This document shows positions 1 through 8,183 of a stretch of 64,000 bases of DNA, in pieces; within the stretch, counting starts at the first letter, position 1; the number at the start of each line of letters is the position of its first letter. The position numbers and the translations under genes were made by a program. The notes beneath the pieces are model-generated. The model made no database searches. It was not told the DNA's origin and saw only the letters and a list, made by a program, of their open reading frames with translations. Origin of the DNA: Belnapia rosea (GTDB taxonomy: Bacteria > Pseudomonadota > Alphaproteobacteria > Acetobacterales > Acetobacteraceae); the NCBI RefSeq assembly GCF_900101615.1, contig NZ_FMZX01000012.1:62001-126000 (forward strand), read 5' to 3'.

Positions 1-206
1 TGCCGCAGCAGCCGCATGGTGTGGTTGGCATGGCATTCCCTCCCGTGGCGTTGCGGCCCCATCCGCCCGGCAGGACCGAGACCATGAGACGCAGGAGCAA
101 GCTGGTCGTTCAGCCGCACCGTCCAGCTTCCAGCCCCCTTTGCCCTCCGGCCCCCGCCGCCCCATATTCGCGGCCAAGATCCCCCTCCCCTTTCGCGGAG
201 CCCCCG
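1..206. other. Left edge, no supported gene
   Basis: No convincing coding sequence. An upstream in-frame extension of the CobW-like gene runs from position 21, but its Pro/Arg/Ser-rich sequence is not typical of the family. ATG triplets on the minus strand (ending at 17, 31 and 36) could start a divergent gene running off the window, but too few codons are visible to judge. Confidence 0.5.
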
Positions 207-1226
207 ATGAGCGACGCCACCTCACCCGTTCCCGTCACCGTGCTGACCGGCTATCTCGGCGCCGGCAAGACCACCCTGCTGAACCGCATCCTCAGCGAAA
301 ATCACGGCCGTAAATTCGCCGTGGTGATCAACGAGTTCGGCGAGCTCGGCGTGGACAACGACCTCGTCGTCGATACCGACGAGGAAGTCTTCGAGATGAA
401 CAACGGCTGCATCTGCTGCACCGTGCGCGGCGACCTGATCCGCATCATAAACGGGCTGATGAAGCGCCGCGGCAGGTTCGACGGCATCATCGTCGAGACG
501 ACGGGCCTCGCCGACCCGGCCCCCGTGGCCCAGACCTTCTTCGCCGATGAGGATGTGAAGCGCGCGACGAAGCTCGACGCCATCGTCACCGTGGTGGATG
601 CCAAGAACCTCCCCGCCCGCCTCGCCGACAGCAAGGAGGCGGTGGAACAGATCGCCTTCGCCGACATCATCGTCCTGAACAAGATGGACCTGGTGAGCGA
701 GGAGGAGGCCGCGGAGGTCGAGCGCCGCATCCGCGCCATTAACCGCTATGCCGAGATCCGCCGCAGCACGAAATCCGACGTGCCGATCGATGCCGTGCTC
801 GGCCGCGACGCCTTCAACCTCGCCCGCATCCTGGAGCGCGAGCCGGAATTCCTCTCTGGCGAGAACGAGCACGACCACGATGGCGACGTGATGTCGGTCA
901 GCTTCGAGGTCAGCCGCCCGATCGACCCGGAGCGCTTCAATGCCTGGATCACCCAGCTTCTGGCCCAGAAGGGCCAGGACCTGCTGCGGACCAAGGGCAT
1001 CCTGCACTACCAGGGCGACGACCGCCGCTTCGCCTTCCAGGCCGTCCACATGATCGCCGATGGCGACTATATCGGGCCCTGGAAGGAGGGCGACCCGCGC
1101 CGCTCCAAGATCGTCTTCATCGGCCGTGACCTGAACCGACCGATGCTCCGCCGCGGCTTCGAATCCTGCCAGGTCGAGGACGGCGCCAAGGCCGAGGCCG
1201 AGGTGGCGCGCTGGAGCCCGGTATGA
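207..1226 (+). CDS. CobW/ZNG1-family GTP-binding metal chaperone
   Basis: Predicted cytoplasmic G3E-family GTPase of 339 residues, of the kind that inserts zinc or cobalt into client enzymes. The P-loop GYLGAGKTT lies at residues 15-23. The family metal site C-x-C-C is present as Cys68, Cys70 and Cys71 (GCICC), a Walker-B-like ETTGLADP follows near residue 97, and the guanine-specifying NKMD is near residue 158. A short His/Asp stretch (ENEHDHDGD) separates the GTPase domain from the C-terminal CobW_C domain. I chose the ATG at 207 because homology begins there; the upstream extension looks non-coding. The stop overlaps the start of the WD40 gene (ATGA), which implies translational coupling. 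The metal and client are not shown by sequence, and there is no cobalamin gene nearby, so true CobW function is unlikely. Confidence 0.93.
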   Translation: MSDATSPVPVTVLTGYLGAGKTTLLNRILSENHGRKFAVVINEFGELGVDNDLVVDTDEEVFEMNNGCICCTVRGDLIRIINGLMKRRGRFDGIIVETTGLADPAPVAQTFFADEDVKRATKLDAIVTVVDAKNLPARLADSKEAVEQIAFADIIVLNKMDLVSEEEAAEVERRIRAINRYAEIRRSTKSDVPIDAVLGRDAFNLARILEREPEFLSGENEHDHDGDVMSVSFEVSRPIDPERFNAWITQLLAQKGQDLLRTKGILHYQGDDRRFAFQAVHMIADGDYIGPWKEGDPRRSKIVFIGRDLNRPMLRRGFESCQVEDGAKAEAEVARWSPV

Positions 1227-2263
1227 GCGACCAAGGGGCAGAGGTGAGCGACGCCGACTTTCTGCTCTCCGCGCGCGGCACCTCGCAGGAGCTCGGCGCC
1301 TGGGTCATCGGCTTGGCCTTTGCTAAGGATGGCAGCTGCGGCTTCGGCCTCGGCGACGGAACGGTGCGCCTCGCGCCGCCGGGCGGCGGCGAGTGGCGGG
1401 CCGCCGAGGCGCATGACGGCGGCGTGCTCTCCCTCGTAGCCGACGCGAAGGCTGGCTTCCTCACGGGCGGCGATGATGGCCGCCTCGTCCATACCGGCAC
1501 CGATGGCGCGGTGGCGGAGATCGCCTCGCTCGGTGCGATGAAATGGGTCGAACATGTTGCCGCGCATGAAAGCGGCCTCCGCGCCGCCTCGGTCGGCAAG
1601 CAGCTCCACCTGTTCGACGCCAAGGGCGACAAGCTCAAGACGCTGACCCACCCAAGCTCGGTCGGCGGCATCGCCTTCGATGCCAAGGGCAAGCGCGTCG
1701 CCGCCAGCCACTACAACGGCGCGAGCCTCTGGTTCGTCGCCGCGAAGGAGGACAAGCCGCGGGTGCTGGAATGGAAGGGCAGCCATGCCGCCATCGCCTT
1801 CAGCCCGGACGGCACCCATGTGGTGACGGCCATGCAGGAGAACGCCCTGCATGGCTGGCGCCTCACCGACAGCCAGCACATGCGGATGTCCGGCTACCCG
1901 TCGAAGACGCGCTTCCTCGACTTCACCGCGCGCGGCCGCTGGCTGGCGACGAGCGGCGCCGACAGCGTGGTGATCTGGCCCTTCTTCGGCGGCGGCCCGA
2001 TGGGCAAGGCGCCGACCGAGCTGGCCGGCGGCGACGGCGTGCTGTGCAGCGCCGTCGCCTGCCACCCGCAGCATGAAGTGGTGGCCGCGGGCTTCGCCGA
2101 TGGCCTCGTGCTCATCGCCGAGATCGCCTCGGGCAAGGTGGTACCGGTGGCGCCGCCGGGCCGCGGCGGTATCTCCGCCCTCGGCTGGAACGCCGCCGGC
2201 TCCATGCTCGCCTTCGGCACCGAGGAAGGCTTCGCCGGCCTGGTCGATCTCAGCCGCCGCTGA
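1223..2263 (+). CDS. WD40 beta-propeller protein
   Basis: A 346-residue protein made of repeated WD40-type blades, with recurring phrases such as GVLSLVADAKAG, GGIAFDAKGKRVA, AAIAFSPDGTHVV and RFLDFTARGRWLAT. These match the blade pattern of a small hydrophobic strand, an Asp-x-Gly turn, then another strand. No signal peptide or membrane segment is visible, so it is probably a cytoplasmic binding scaffold. Its start overlaps the stop of the CobW-like gene by four bases, so the two proteins are likely made together. I infer that it may be a client or partner of the chaperone, but no motif proves this. Confidence 0.85.
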   Translation: MSDQGAEVSDADFLLSARGTSQELGAWVIGLAFAKDGSCGFGLGDGTVRLAPPGGGEWRAAEAHDGGVLSLVADAKAGFLTGGDDGRLVHTGTDGAVAEIASLGAMKWVEHVAAHESGLRAASVGKQLHLFDAKGDKLKTLTHPSSVGGIAFDAKGKRVAASHYNGASLWFVAAKEDKPRVLEWKGSHAAIAFSPDGTHVVTAMQENALHGWRLTDSQHMRMSGYPSKTRFLDFTARGRWLATSGADSVVIWPFFGGGPMGKAPTELAGGDGVLCSAVACHPQHEVVAAGFADGLVLIAEIASGKVVPVAPPGRGGISALGWNAAGSMLAFGTEEGFAGLVDLSRR

Positions 2264-2285
2264 AATGCGCGGTCGAAGGGGTTGC

Positions 2286-3464
2286 CTACAGCCCCTTCAT
2301 CACCGCCCATAGCGCCGATTTGGCCTCGAAGCCGATGCCCGGCACGTCCGGCATGCGGATGCGGCTGTCCTGCACCGGCGTGCTGTCGGCGAAGCCGCCG
2401 AAGGGCGCGAAGACCTCCGGATAGCTCTCGTTGCCGCCGAGGCCGAGGCCGGTCGCGATGTTCAAGGCGAATTGGTGCCCGCCATGCGGCACGCAGCGCC
2501 GCGGCGACCAGCCGTGCTCCTGCAGCATCGCCAGCGTCCGCAGGTATTCGACCAGGCCGTAGGACAGCACCGGGTCGAATTGCAGGATGTCGCGGTCCGG
2601 CCTCAGCCCGCCATGGCGGATCAGGTTGCGTGCATCGACCATGGAGAAGAGGTTCTCGCCGGTGGCGATCGGGCCGCGGTAATGCTCGGCCAGCGTCGCA
2701 TGCGTGGCGTAGTCGAGCGGGTCCAGCGGCTCCTCGTACCAGCGCAGCTTATAAGGCTCGAGCGCCGCGCCATAGGCGAGCGCCGCATGCAGGCCGAAGC
2801 GCCCGTTCACATCGACGCAGAGGCGCGAGCCGTCACCGCCGAGCAGCTTCAGCACCGCCTCGATGCGGCCGACATCCTCCTTCAACGCATCGCGCAGCGG
2901 GGTTCCCGGCGCGCCGCCGATCTTCATCTTCACCACGCTGTAGCCGAGATCGAGATAGCGCTGCATCTCCTCGACCAGCGCCGCCTCGCCCTTGCCCGGG
3001 TAGTAGTAGCCGCCGGCCGCGTAGATCCAGGCGCTCTCATCCGCCTCGCCACCGCGATAGCGGTCGGCCAGCAGCCGCCACAGCGGCTTCTCCGCCAGCT
3101 TCGCCGCCGCGTCCCACAGCGCCATGTCGAGCGTGCCGACCGCGACACTGCGCTCGCCATGCCCGCCCGGCTTCTCGTTCCGCATCATCGCCGCCCAGCC
3201 CCCAGCCGGCTCGAAGCCGCCATCGGCATGGACGAGCGCCGCCTCCGGCGCCTCCAGTAGGCGGGGGATGAAGCGCTCGCGCAGCAGCCCCTGCTGGGCG
3301 TAGCGGCCATTGCTGTTGAAGCCGTAGCCGGTGGCGCTGCGTCCGGCGCCATCCTCCACGGTGACCGCGACGACCGAGGCCGTCATCTTCGAGAAGTCGA
3401 TATAGGCGTTGGCGATGGCGCTGCTGATCGGCGCCACCGCATCGCGGACGGAAGTGATACGCAT
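2286..3464 (-). CDS. tarD: D(-)-tartrate dehydratase, enolase superfamily
   Basis: Predicted to dehydrate D-tartrate to oxaloacetate in the cytoplasm using Mg2+. The 392-residue product resembles Bradyrhizobium TarD as I remember it, including the N-terminal ISSxIxNAYIDFxKMT region and GYGFNSNGRYxQ. The enolase-superfamily residues are all present: the KMK motif with Lys179/Lys181, metal ligands Asp218, Glu244 and Glu270, and His327 in PHGGHQ. Spacing agrees with the TarD subgroup. I chose the internal ATG at 3464 (MRITSVRD) because TarD proteins begin there; an in-frame upstream start at 3497 exists. It lies 72 bases downstream of a CoA-transferase on the same strand and converges on the WD40 gene. 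Confidence 0.88.
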   Translation of the reverse strand: MRITSVRDAVAPISSAIANAYIDFSKMTASVVAVTVEDGAGRSATGYGFNSNGRYAQQGLLRERFIPRLLEAPEAALVHADGGFEPAGGWAAMMRNEKPGGHGERSVAVGTLDMALWDAAAKLAEKPLWRLLADRYRGGEADESAWIYAAGGYYYPGKGEAALVEEMQRYLDLGYSVVKMKIGGAPGTPLRDALKEDVGRIEAVLKLLGGDGSRLCVDVNGRFGLHAALAYGAALEPYKLRWYEEPLDPLDYATHATLAEHYRGPIATGENLFSMVDARNLIRHGGLRPDRDILQFDPVLSYGLVEYLRTLAMLQEHGWSPRRCVPHGGHQFALNIATGLGLGGNESYPEVFAPFGGFADSTPVQDSRIRMPDVPGIGFEAKSALWAVMKGL

Positions 3465-3536
3465 CAGCCAGGGGTCTTTCCATAGGGGCAAGGGCATGCT
3501 GCCCGTGCCGCGGAGGATAGCGTCCCGGCCGGGCGA

Positions 3537-4727
3537 TTACACCGCCCCCGCCTCCCGCAACCTCGCCAGCTCCGCCTCGCCGATGCCGAATTCCGCCAGC
3601 ACCTCGGCGGTATGCTCCCCCCGTTCCGGCGTCGGCCGGCGCGGCGGCTCCACCCCGTCGAGATTCATCGGCGCCCGCACCAGCTTCACCTCGCCGAGCA
3701 CCGGGTGCGGCACCGCCCATTCGAGGCCAAGATGCTGCACCTGCTGGTCGGCGAAGACCTGGTCCATGGAATAGACCGGGCCGCTCGGCACGCCCGCCCT
3801 GTTCAGCCGCTCGATCCAGTTCGCGCTGGTATCCTCGAGCAGCGCCTTCTGCAGCAGGGCGTTGGTCTTGGCCCGGTTCGCGGCACGCGACTTGTCGGTG
3901 GCGAAATCCGGGTCGGCCGCCGCTTCCTCGACGAGGCCCAGCGTCTCGACGATGCGCCGCCACATCTCCTGCCCGCCGCCCGCCAGGTTGATCATGCCGT
4001 CCTTGGTGTGGAACAGCCCGGTTGGCACCGTGGTCGGGTGGTCGTTGCCGGCCTGCTTCGGCACCTCATGCTTCATCGTCCAGCGCGTCGCCTGGAAATC
4101 CATCATGGCGACCATGGCTTCCAATAAACTGGTATGCACCCAGCGGCCCCGGCCCGTCTGCTCCCGCTCCAGCAGCGCCACCATGATGCCGAGCGCGGTG
4201 TAGAGCCCGGCCGTCAGGTCGGCGACGGGGATGCCGACGCGCACCGGCCCCTGGCCCGGCAGGCCGGTCACGCTCATCAGCCCGCCCATCCCCTGGGCGA
4301 TCTGGTCGAAGCCCGGGCGCCGCGCATAGGGCCCGGTCTGCCCGAACCCGCTGATGGAGCCGAGCACGATGCGTGGGTTGACCGCCGAAAGCGCCGCGTA
4401 GTCGATGCCGAGGCGGGTCTTCACGTCCGGCCGGTAATTCTCGACCACCACATCGGCCTTCTCGACCAGCCGCTTGAACAGCGCCAGGCCATCCGGGCTC
4501 TTCAGGTTGATGGTGATGCCGCGCTTGTTGCGATGCACATGCTGGAAATCCGGCCCATGCCGCTCGCCACCCATTCCCTTGCCGGTATCGATCTCGTCCG
4601 GCGCCTCGATCTTGATGACATTGGCCCCCCAATCCGCCAGCTGGCGCACGCAGGTCGGGCCGGAGCGGACGCGGGTGAGGTCGAGGACGGTAAAGCGGGA
4701 CAATGGCAGGTCGGATGGTGGCAGCAT
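3537..4727 (-). CDS. CaiB/BaiF class III CoA-transferase
   Basis: Predicted cytoplasmic enzyme of 396 residues that moves CoA between carboxylic acids. The N-terminal FTVLDLTRVRSGPTC and ANVIKIEAPDEID segments, the NKRGITINLK block and the catalytic-aspartate region PGFDQIAQGMGG are typical of the family. The ATG at 4727 is chosen because it matches the family N-terminus and is preceded by GGAGGAG; an extension to 4790 would run into the divergent crotonase start. It is the first gene of a likely two-gene unit with tarD. Substrate is unknown. The context suggests a hydroxy- or dicarboxylic acid. Confidence 0.9.
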   Translation of the reverse strand: MLPPSDLPLSRFTVLDLTRVRSGPTCVRQLADWGANVIKIEAPDEIDTGKGMGGERHGPDFQHVHRNKRGITINLKSPDGLALFKRLVEKADVVVENYRPDVKTRLGIDYAALSAVNPRIVLGSISGFGQTGPYARRPGFDQIAQGMGGLMSVTGLPGQGPVRVGIPVADLTAGLYTALGIMVALLEREQTGRGRWVHTSLLEAMVAMMDFQATRWTMKHEVPKQAGNDHPTTVPTGLFHTKDGMINLAGGGQEMWRRIVETLGLVEEAAADPDFATDKSRAANRAKTNALLQKALLEDTSANWIERLNRAGVPSGPVYSMDQVFADQQVQHLGLEWAVPHPVLGEVKLVRAPMNLDGVEPPRRPTPERGEHTAEVLAEFGIGEAELARLREAGAV

Positions 4728-4788
4728 GAGTTGGAGGCTCCTCCAGAGAGGGTTAGCCTTGCTGCGAACCCGCCCGGGAGGCAAGTCC

Positions 4789-5565
4789 ATGGATGAGCTG
4801 CTCTACGAGATCCGCGACGGCATCGGCTTCGTCACGCTGAACCGGCCCCAGGCCCGCAACGCGCTGACCTTCCCGATGTATGAGCGCCTGCGCGAGATCG
4901 CCGCCGGCGCCGCCGACGACGCCGCGCTCAAGGTCCTCGTCATCACCGGCGCCGGCGAGAAGGCCTTCGCCGCCGGCACCGATATCAGCCAGTTCCGCGA
5001 ATTCCGCACGCCGGAGGACGCGCTGGCCTATGAGGAGCGGATCGACCGCGTGCTGGTCGCGCTCGAGGAATGCCCGAAGCCGACCATCGCCGCCATCGCC
5101 GGCGCGGCGACCGGAGGCGGCGCCGCCATCGCCGCGGTCTGCGACCTCCGCATCGCGGCCGCCAATGCCCGCTTCGGCTTTCCCATCGCCAAGACCCTCG
5201 GCAATTGCCTGTCCATGGCGAATTACGGCCGGCTCGCCGCATTGATCGGCCCGGCCCGCGTGCTCGACCTCGTCTACACTGCCCGCCTCGTCGAGGCGGA
5301 GGAGGCGCGGGCGATGGGCCTCGTCTCCGAGATCCTGCCCGACCATGCGGCGCTGCAAGCCCGGGCGGAGGCGCTGGCCCGCACCATCGCCGGCCATGCG
5401 CCGCTGACCCTCCGCGCGACGAAGGAGGCGATGCGGCGCCTCCGTCTTGCGGCGCGACAGGTGAACGGGGACGACCTGGTGACCATGTGCTTCACCAGCC
5501 GCGACTTCCAGGAAGGGGTCGAAAGCTTCCTTGCGCGGCGGCCGGCAAGCTGGACGGGGCGCTAG
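4789..5565 (+). CDS. Crotonase-fold protein lacking both hydratase glutamates
   Basis: A 258-residue crotonase-superfamily protein. The acyl-CoA oxyanion-hole segments are intact (AFAAGTDISQF near 59-69 and GAATGGG at 105-111). The two glutamates that catalyse hydration in enoyl-CoA hydratase are absent: the usual GGGxE reads GGGAA (Ala113), and the FGxPE segment reads FGFPIA (Ile133). It therefore binds acyl-CoA but probably performs an isomerase, hydrolase, lyase or other reaction rather than hydration. The ATG at 4789 has a strong GGGAGG site at 4776-4781. It is divergent from the CoA-transferase, with about 60 bases between them for a shared control region. Confidence 0.88.
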   Translation: MDELLYEIRDGIGFVTLNRPQARNALTFPMYERLREIAAGAADDAALKVLVITGAGEKAFAAGTDISQFREFRTPEDALAYEERIDRVLVALEECPKPTIAAIAGAATGGGAAIAAVCDLRIAAANARFGFPIAKTLGNCLSMANYGRLAALIGPARVLDLVYTARLVEAEEARAMGLVSEILPDHAALQARAEALARTIAGHAPLTLRATKEAMRRLRLAARQVNGDDLVTMCFTSRDFQEGVESFLARRPASWTGR

Positions 5566-5660
5566 TTCTGCCGCGCTTCAAGTGTATCGTCTATGTGACA
5601 TGAACCGGAGCGCTCTGGTTGCGCTGTTTCCTCAACAACAAAGTCATGAGGAGAGAGCGC

Positions 5661-6017
5661 ATGCGACGCATCGCCATGTTCACGGCAGCCCTGGCCGGCC
5701 TCGCCACCGTCAGCCTCGTCGAGGCACAGGCCCAGACCCGGACCCAGACCACCAACCCCAATGCCACCCCCAACGCGCCGGGCACGCTTCCCCTGCCGGG
5801 TGGAGGTGTCGCCACCGGCCCCGGCGCCCCCGGCAATGCCTCGCCGGGCGTCATGCCGTCCGGTCGTGGCGCCCCGCCTCCGGGCATGGCAAACCCGCCC
5901 GGCCTCGGCGCCGGCACCGGCGGCAGCCCACTGACCCCGGGCGGCGCGATCCGTCCGGGCTCGGGCCCCGGTGGTGGTGGCACCAGCAACAACCCGCAAA
6001 GCGGTGGCGGTGGCTGA
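5661..6017 (+). CDS. Secreted Pro/Gly-rich small protein
   Basis: Unrecognised 118-residue protein. It starts with a clear Sec signal peptide (MRRIAMFTAALAGLATVSLVEAQA, cleavage probably after AQA) preceded by a GAGGAGAG ribosome site. The mature part is low complexity, dominated by Pro, Gly, Asn, Thr and Ala, with tracts such as PGGGVATGPGAPGNASPG and a Gly-rich tail. No Cys or catalytic motif is seen, so it is probably an unstructured periplasmic or cell-surface protein. It stands alone and is followed by a strong terminator at 6044-6073, so it is a single-gene transcript. Confidence 0.7.
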   Translation: MRRIAMFTAALAGLATVSLVEAQAQTRTQTTNPNATPNAPGTLPLPGGGVATGPGAPGNASPGVMPSGRGAPPPGMANPPGLGAGTGGSPLTPGGAIRPGSGPGGGGTSNNPQSGGGG

Positions 6018-6043
6018 TCGTCCAGCGCCAGGCAAGCTGATCG

Positions 6044-6073
6044 AGGGCCGGTCCCCATGGGGCCGGCCCTTTG
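6044..6073 (+). terminator. Intrinsic terminator after the Pro/Gly-rich gene
   Basis: AGGGCCGG (6044-6051) pairs with CCGGCCCT (6063-6070), and the loop adds a CCCC/GGGG pairing, giving a very stable hairpin followed by a short T-rich stretch (CTTTGTC). Confidence 0.8.
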
Positions 6074-6169
6074 TCATGCCCGGCAGCTTTTCTCCCGGCT
6101 GATTCTTGTCATCGTCCTAGGCTAGGCAAGGATGGCGCGGCTCGCCGCGCCAAGCACGGAGGAACCGCT

Positions 6170-7150
6170 ATGCCGACCCGCCGCAGCCTATTGGCCACGC
6201 CCCTCGCCCTGCCCGCGCTTCGCACGCGCCCAGCCTGCGCCCAACCGGGTTGGGAGCCGAGCCGCCCCATCACCATGCTGGTCGGCTTCGCGCCGGGCGG
6301 CGGCACCGACATCATCGCCCGCCTGCTGGCACCGGCGCTCCAGGCAGCGCTCGGCCAAGGCATTGCGGTCGAGAACCGGCCCGGCGCCAGCGGCACCATT
6401 GCGGCCCTGGCCGGCAGCCGCGCGGCGCCCGATGGTCATGTGGTCTATATGAGCACCGTCAGCGCCTCCGCCGTCGTGCCGCCGCAGATGACCCCACCCC
6501 CCTTCGACATCCACCGCGACCAGGCCGCGATCGGCTTGGCCGCTACGGTGCCGCTGGTTGCGGTGGTGCCCACCACCTCCCCGGCGCGGGACCTCGGCGG
6601 CCTGATCGCGCGGGCCCGGGAGAATCCGGGCGGGCTGAACTACTCCTCCTCCGGCGTGGCGACGCAGCAGCACCTGGCTGCCGAGTTGTTGTCGATGGCG
6701 GCCGGCATCCGCATGACGCATGTGCCCTTCCGTGGCACCGGCCAGGCGGTGAACGAGATCCTGGCCGGCCGTATCGACCTCGCCATCGACACCTTCCCCA
6801 CCTACCTGCCGCATATCCGCGCCGAGCGTGTCCGCGCCCTGGCCACCACCATGCCCGAGCGCATCGACTGGCTGCCCGACCTGCCAACCGTCGCCGAGAG
6901 CGGCTTCCCCGGCTTCGACGCCAATGTCTGGTACATGCTGATGGGCCCGGCCGGCCTGCCGGCACCGGTTCGCATGCGGTGGAACGCGGCGCTGAACACC
7001 GCCCTGGCCGACCCGGTGCTGCGCCCGCGAATCCGGGATGCGGGCTTCATTCCCGGCGGCGGCAGCAGCGAGGATGCCGCCGCCCTGCTGGCCCGCGATG
7101 CCGAGCGCTACGGTACCCTGATCCGGCAGGCCGGCATCCGCATCGAGTAG
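6170..7150 (+). CDS. Bug/TctC-type periplasmic solute receptor 1
   Basis: A 326-residue tripartite-tricarboxylate (Bug) receptor, which binds small carboxylates or related ligands in the periplasm. Family features are the N-terminal RPITMLVGFAPGGGTDIIARLL, NRPGASGTIAA, the NYSSSGVATQQHLAAELL segment, the HVPFRGTGQAVNEILAGRIDL segment and LPTVAESGFPGF near the C-terminus. The start at 6170 follows an AGGA site. The signal peptide (PTRRSLLATPLALPAL) carries paired arginines, so Tat export is possible. No TctA or TctB membrane genes are adjacent. The second receptor follows 61 bases downstream. Confidence 0.93.
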   Translation: MPTRRSLLATPLALPALRTRPACAQPGWEPSRPITMLVGFAPGGGTDIIARLLAPALQAALGQGIAVENRPGASGTIAALAGSRAAPDGHVVYMSTVSASAVVPPQMTPPPFDIHRDQAAIGLAATVPLVAVVPTTSPARDLGGLIARARENPGGLNYSSSGVATQQHLAAELLSMAAGIRMTHVPFRGTGQAVNEILAGRIDLAIDTFPTYLPHIRAERVRALATTMPERIDWLPDLPTVAESGFPGFDANVWYMLMGPAGLPAPVRMRWNAALNTALADPVLRPRIRDAGFIPGGGSSEDAAALLARDAERYGTLIRQAGIRIE

Positions 7151-7211
7151 CCCACCTCGCCACCCTGGCTTACGCGGTGCAGCATGGGCGCATCCGCCCG
7201 GAGATGCCTCC

Positions 7212-8177
7212 ATGTTGCGCCGCGCCCTGCTGCTCTCGCCACTGCTCGCCGCCCCTGACATCACCCCTGCCATCGCCCAGGACTTTCCCACCCGGCCGAT
7301 CCGCCTTGTCGTCCCCTTCGCCGCCGGCGGCATCATCGATGTGGTCGCGCGCATCCTGGCGGAGCCGATGGGCCGGCACCTTGGCCAGACGGTGGTGGTG
7401 GAAAACCTCCCCGGCGCCGGCTCCTCCATCGGCGCGCGAGCCGTGGCGCGGGCGGCGCCGGACGGCCATACCTTGCTCCTGTCGGGCGCCGCGCATGCCG
7501 TCCTGGCGCCGCTCTACCCCGATCTCGGCTTCGACCCCCTGGCGGATTTCGCCCCCGTCGCGCTGCTCGGCGACCAGCCCTTCGTGGTGGCGGTGCATCC
7601 CACCGTACCGGCCATGGATGTGCCTGGGCTGCTCGCCTGGCTGCGGGCCCGTGGCGATGCGGTGAATTTCGCCACCACCGGCATCGGCGCGGCCTCGCAT
7701 CTCGCGGGCGAATTGCTGAAGTCGCGGGCGGGGGTGGCGTTCACCGTGGTGACCTATCGCGGCACCCCCCAGGCGGTGACGGACCTCGTCGCCGGCCGCG
7801 CCGAGATGATGATCGACAGCCAGACGCTGCTGGCGCCGCTCGACCGCGAGGGCAGGATCCGGGCCCTGGCGGTGACCACCGCTCGCCGCTCCCGCCTGCT
7901 GCCGGGGCTGCCGACTCTCGCCGAATCCGGCGTGGTGGGATATGCCGCCTCCTCCTGGCAATCGCTGCAGGCACCCGCCGGCACGCCCCGCCCGGTGCTT
8001 GAGCGCCTCGCCGCCGCCATTGCCGGGGTGCTGGCCGAGCCCGCCGTCCAGGCCCGCTATGCCGAGGCGGGGATCGAGCCATTGGCCGGTGGCCCGGAGG
8101 AGGCCCGCCGCTTCATCGCCGCCGAGGCGGCGAAATGGGCACCGATCCTTCGGGCGACCGGGGCGCGGGCGGGATAG
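7212..8177 (+). CDS. Bug/TctC-type periplasmic solute receptor 2
   Basis: A second 321-residue Bug receptor. It has a Sec signal peptide (MLRRALLLSPLLAAP, cleavage near AIAQ), then FPTRPIRLVVPFAAGGIIDVV, the NLPGAGSSIGARAVARAAPDG block, NFATTGIGAASHLAGELL, and a C-terminal LPTLAESGVVGY. Its ligand-loop sequences differ from those of the neighbour, so the two probably bind different ligands. It is likely co-transcribed with receptor 1 and has no adjacent TctAB. It converges on the small HTH gene with only six bases between them. Confidence 0.92.
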   Translation: MLRRALLLSPLLAAPDITPAIAQDFPTRPIRLVVPFAAGGIIDVVARILAEPMGRHLGQTVVVENLPGAGSSIGARAVARAAPDGHTLLLSGAAHAVLAPLYPDLGFDPLADFAPVALLGDQPFVVAVHPTVPAMDVPGLLAWLRARGDAVNFATTGIGAASHLAGELLKSRAGVAFTVVTYRGTPQAVTDLVAGRAEMMIDSQTLLAPLDREGRIRALAVTTARRSRLLPGLPTLAESGVVGYAASSWQSLQAPAGTPRPVLERLAAAIAGVLAEPAVQARYAEAGIEPLAGGPEEARRFIAAEAAKWAPILRATGARAG

Positions 8178-8183
8178 GACAGG

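Noticed and set aside
1-36. Start of a possible divergent gene leaving the window on the left
   Set aside because: Fewer than twelve codons are visible, with several competing ATGs and no family evidence.
3465-3497. N-terminal extension of tartrate dehydratase
   Set aside because: Family proteins begin at the internal ATG at 3464; the extension has no conserved residues.
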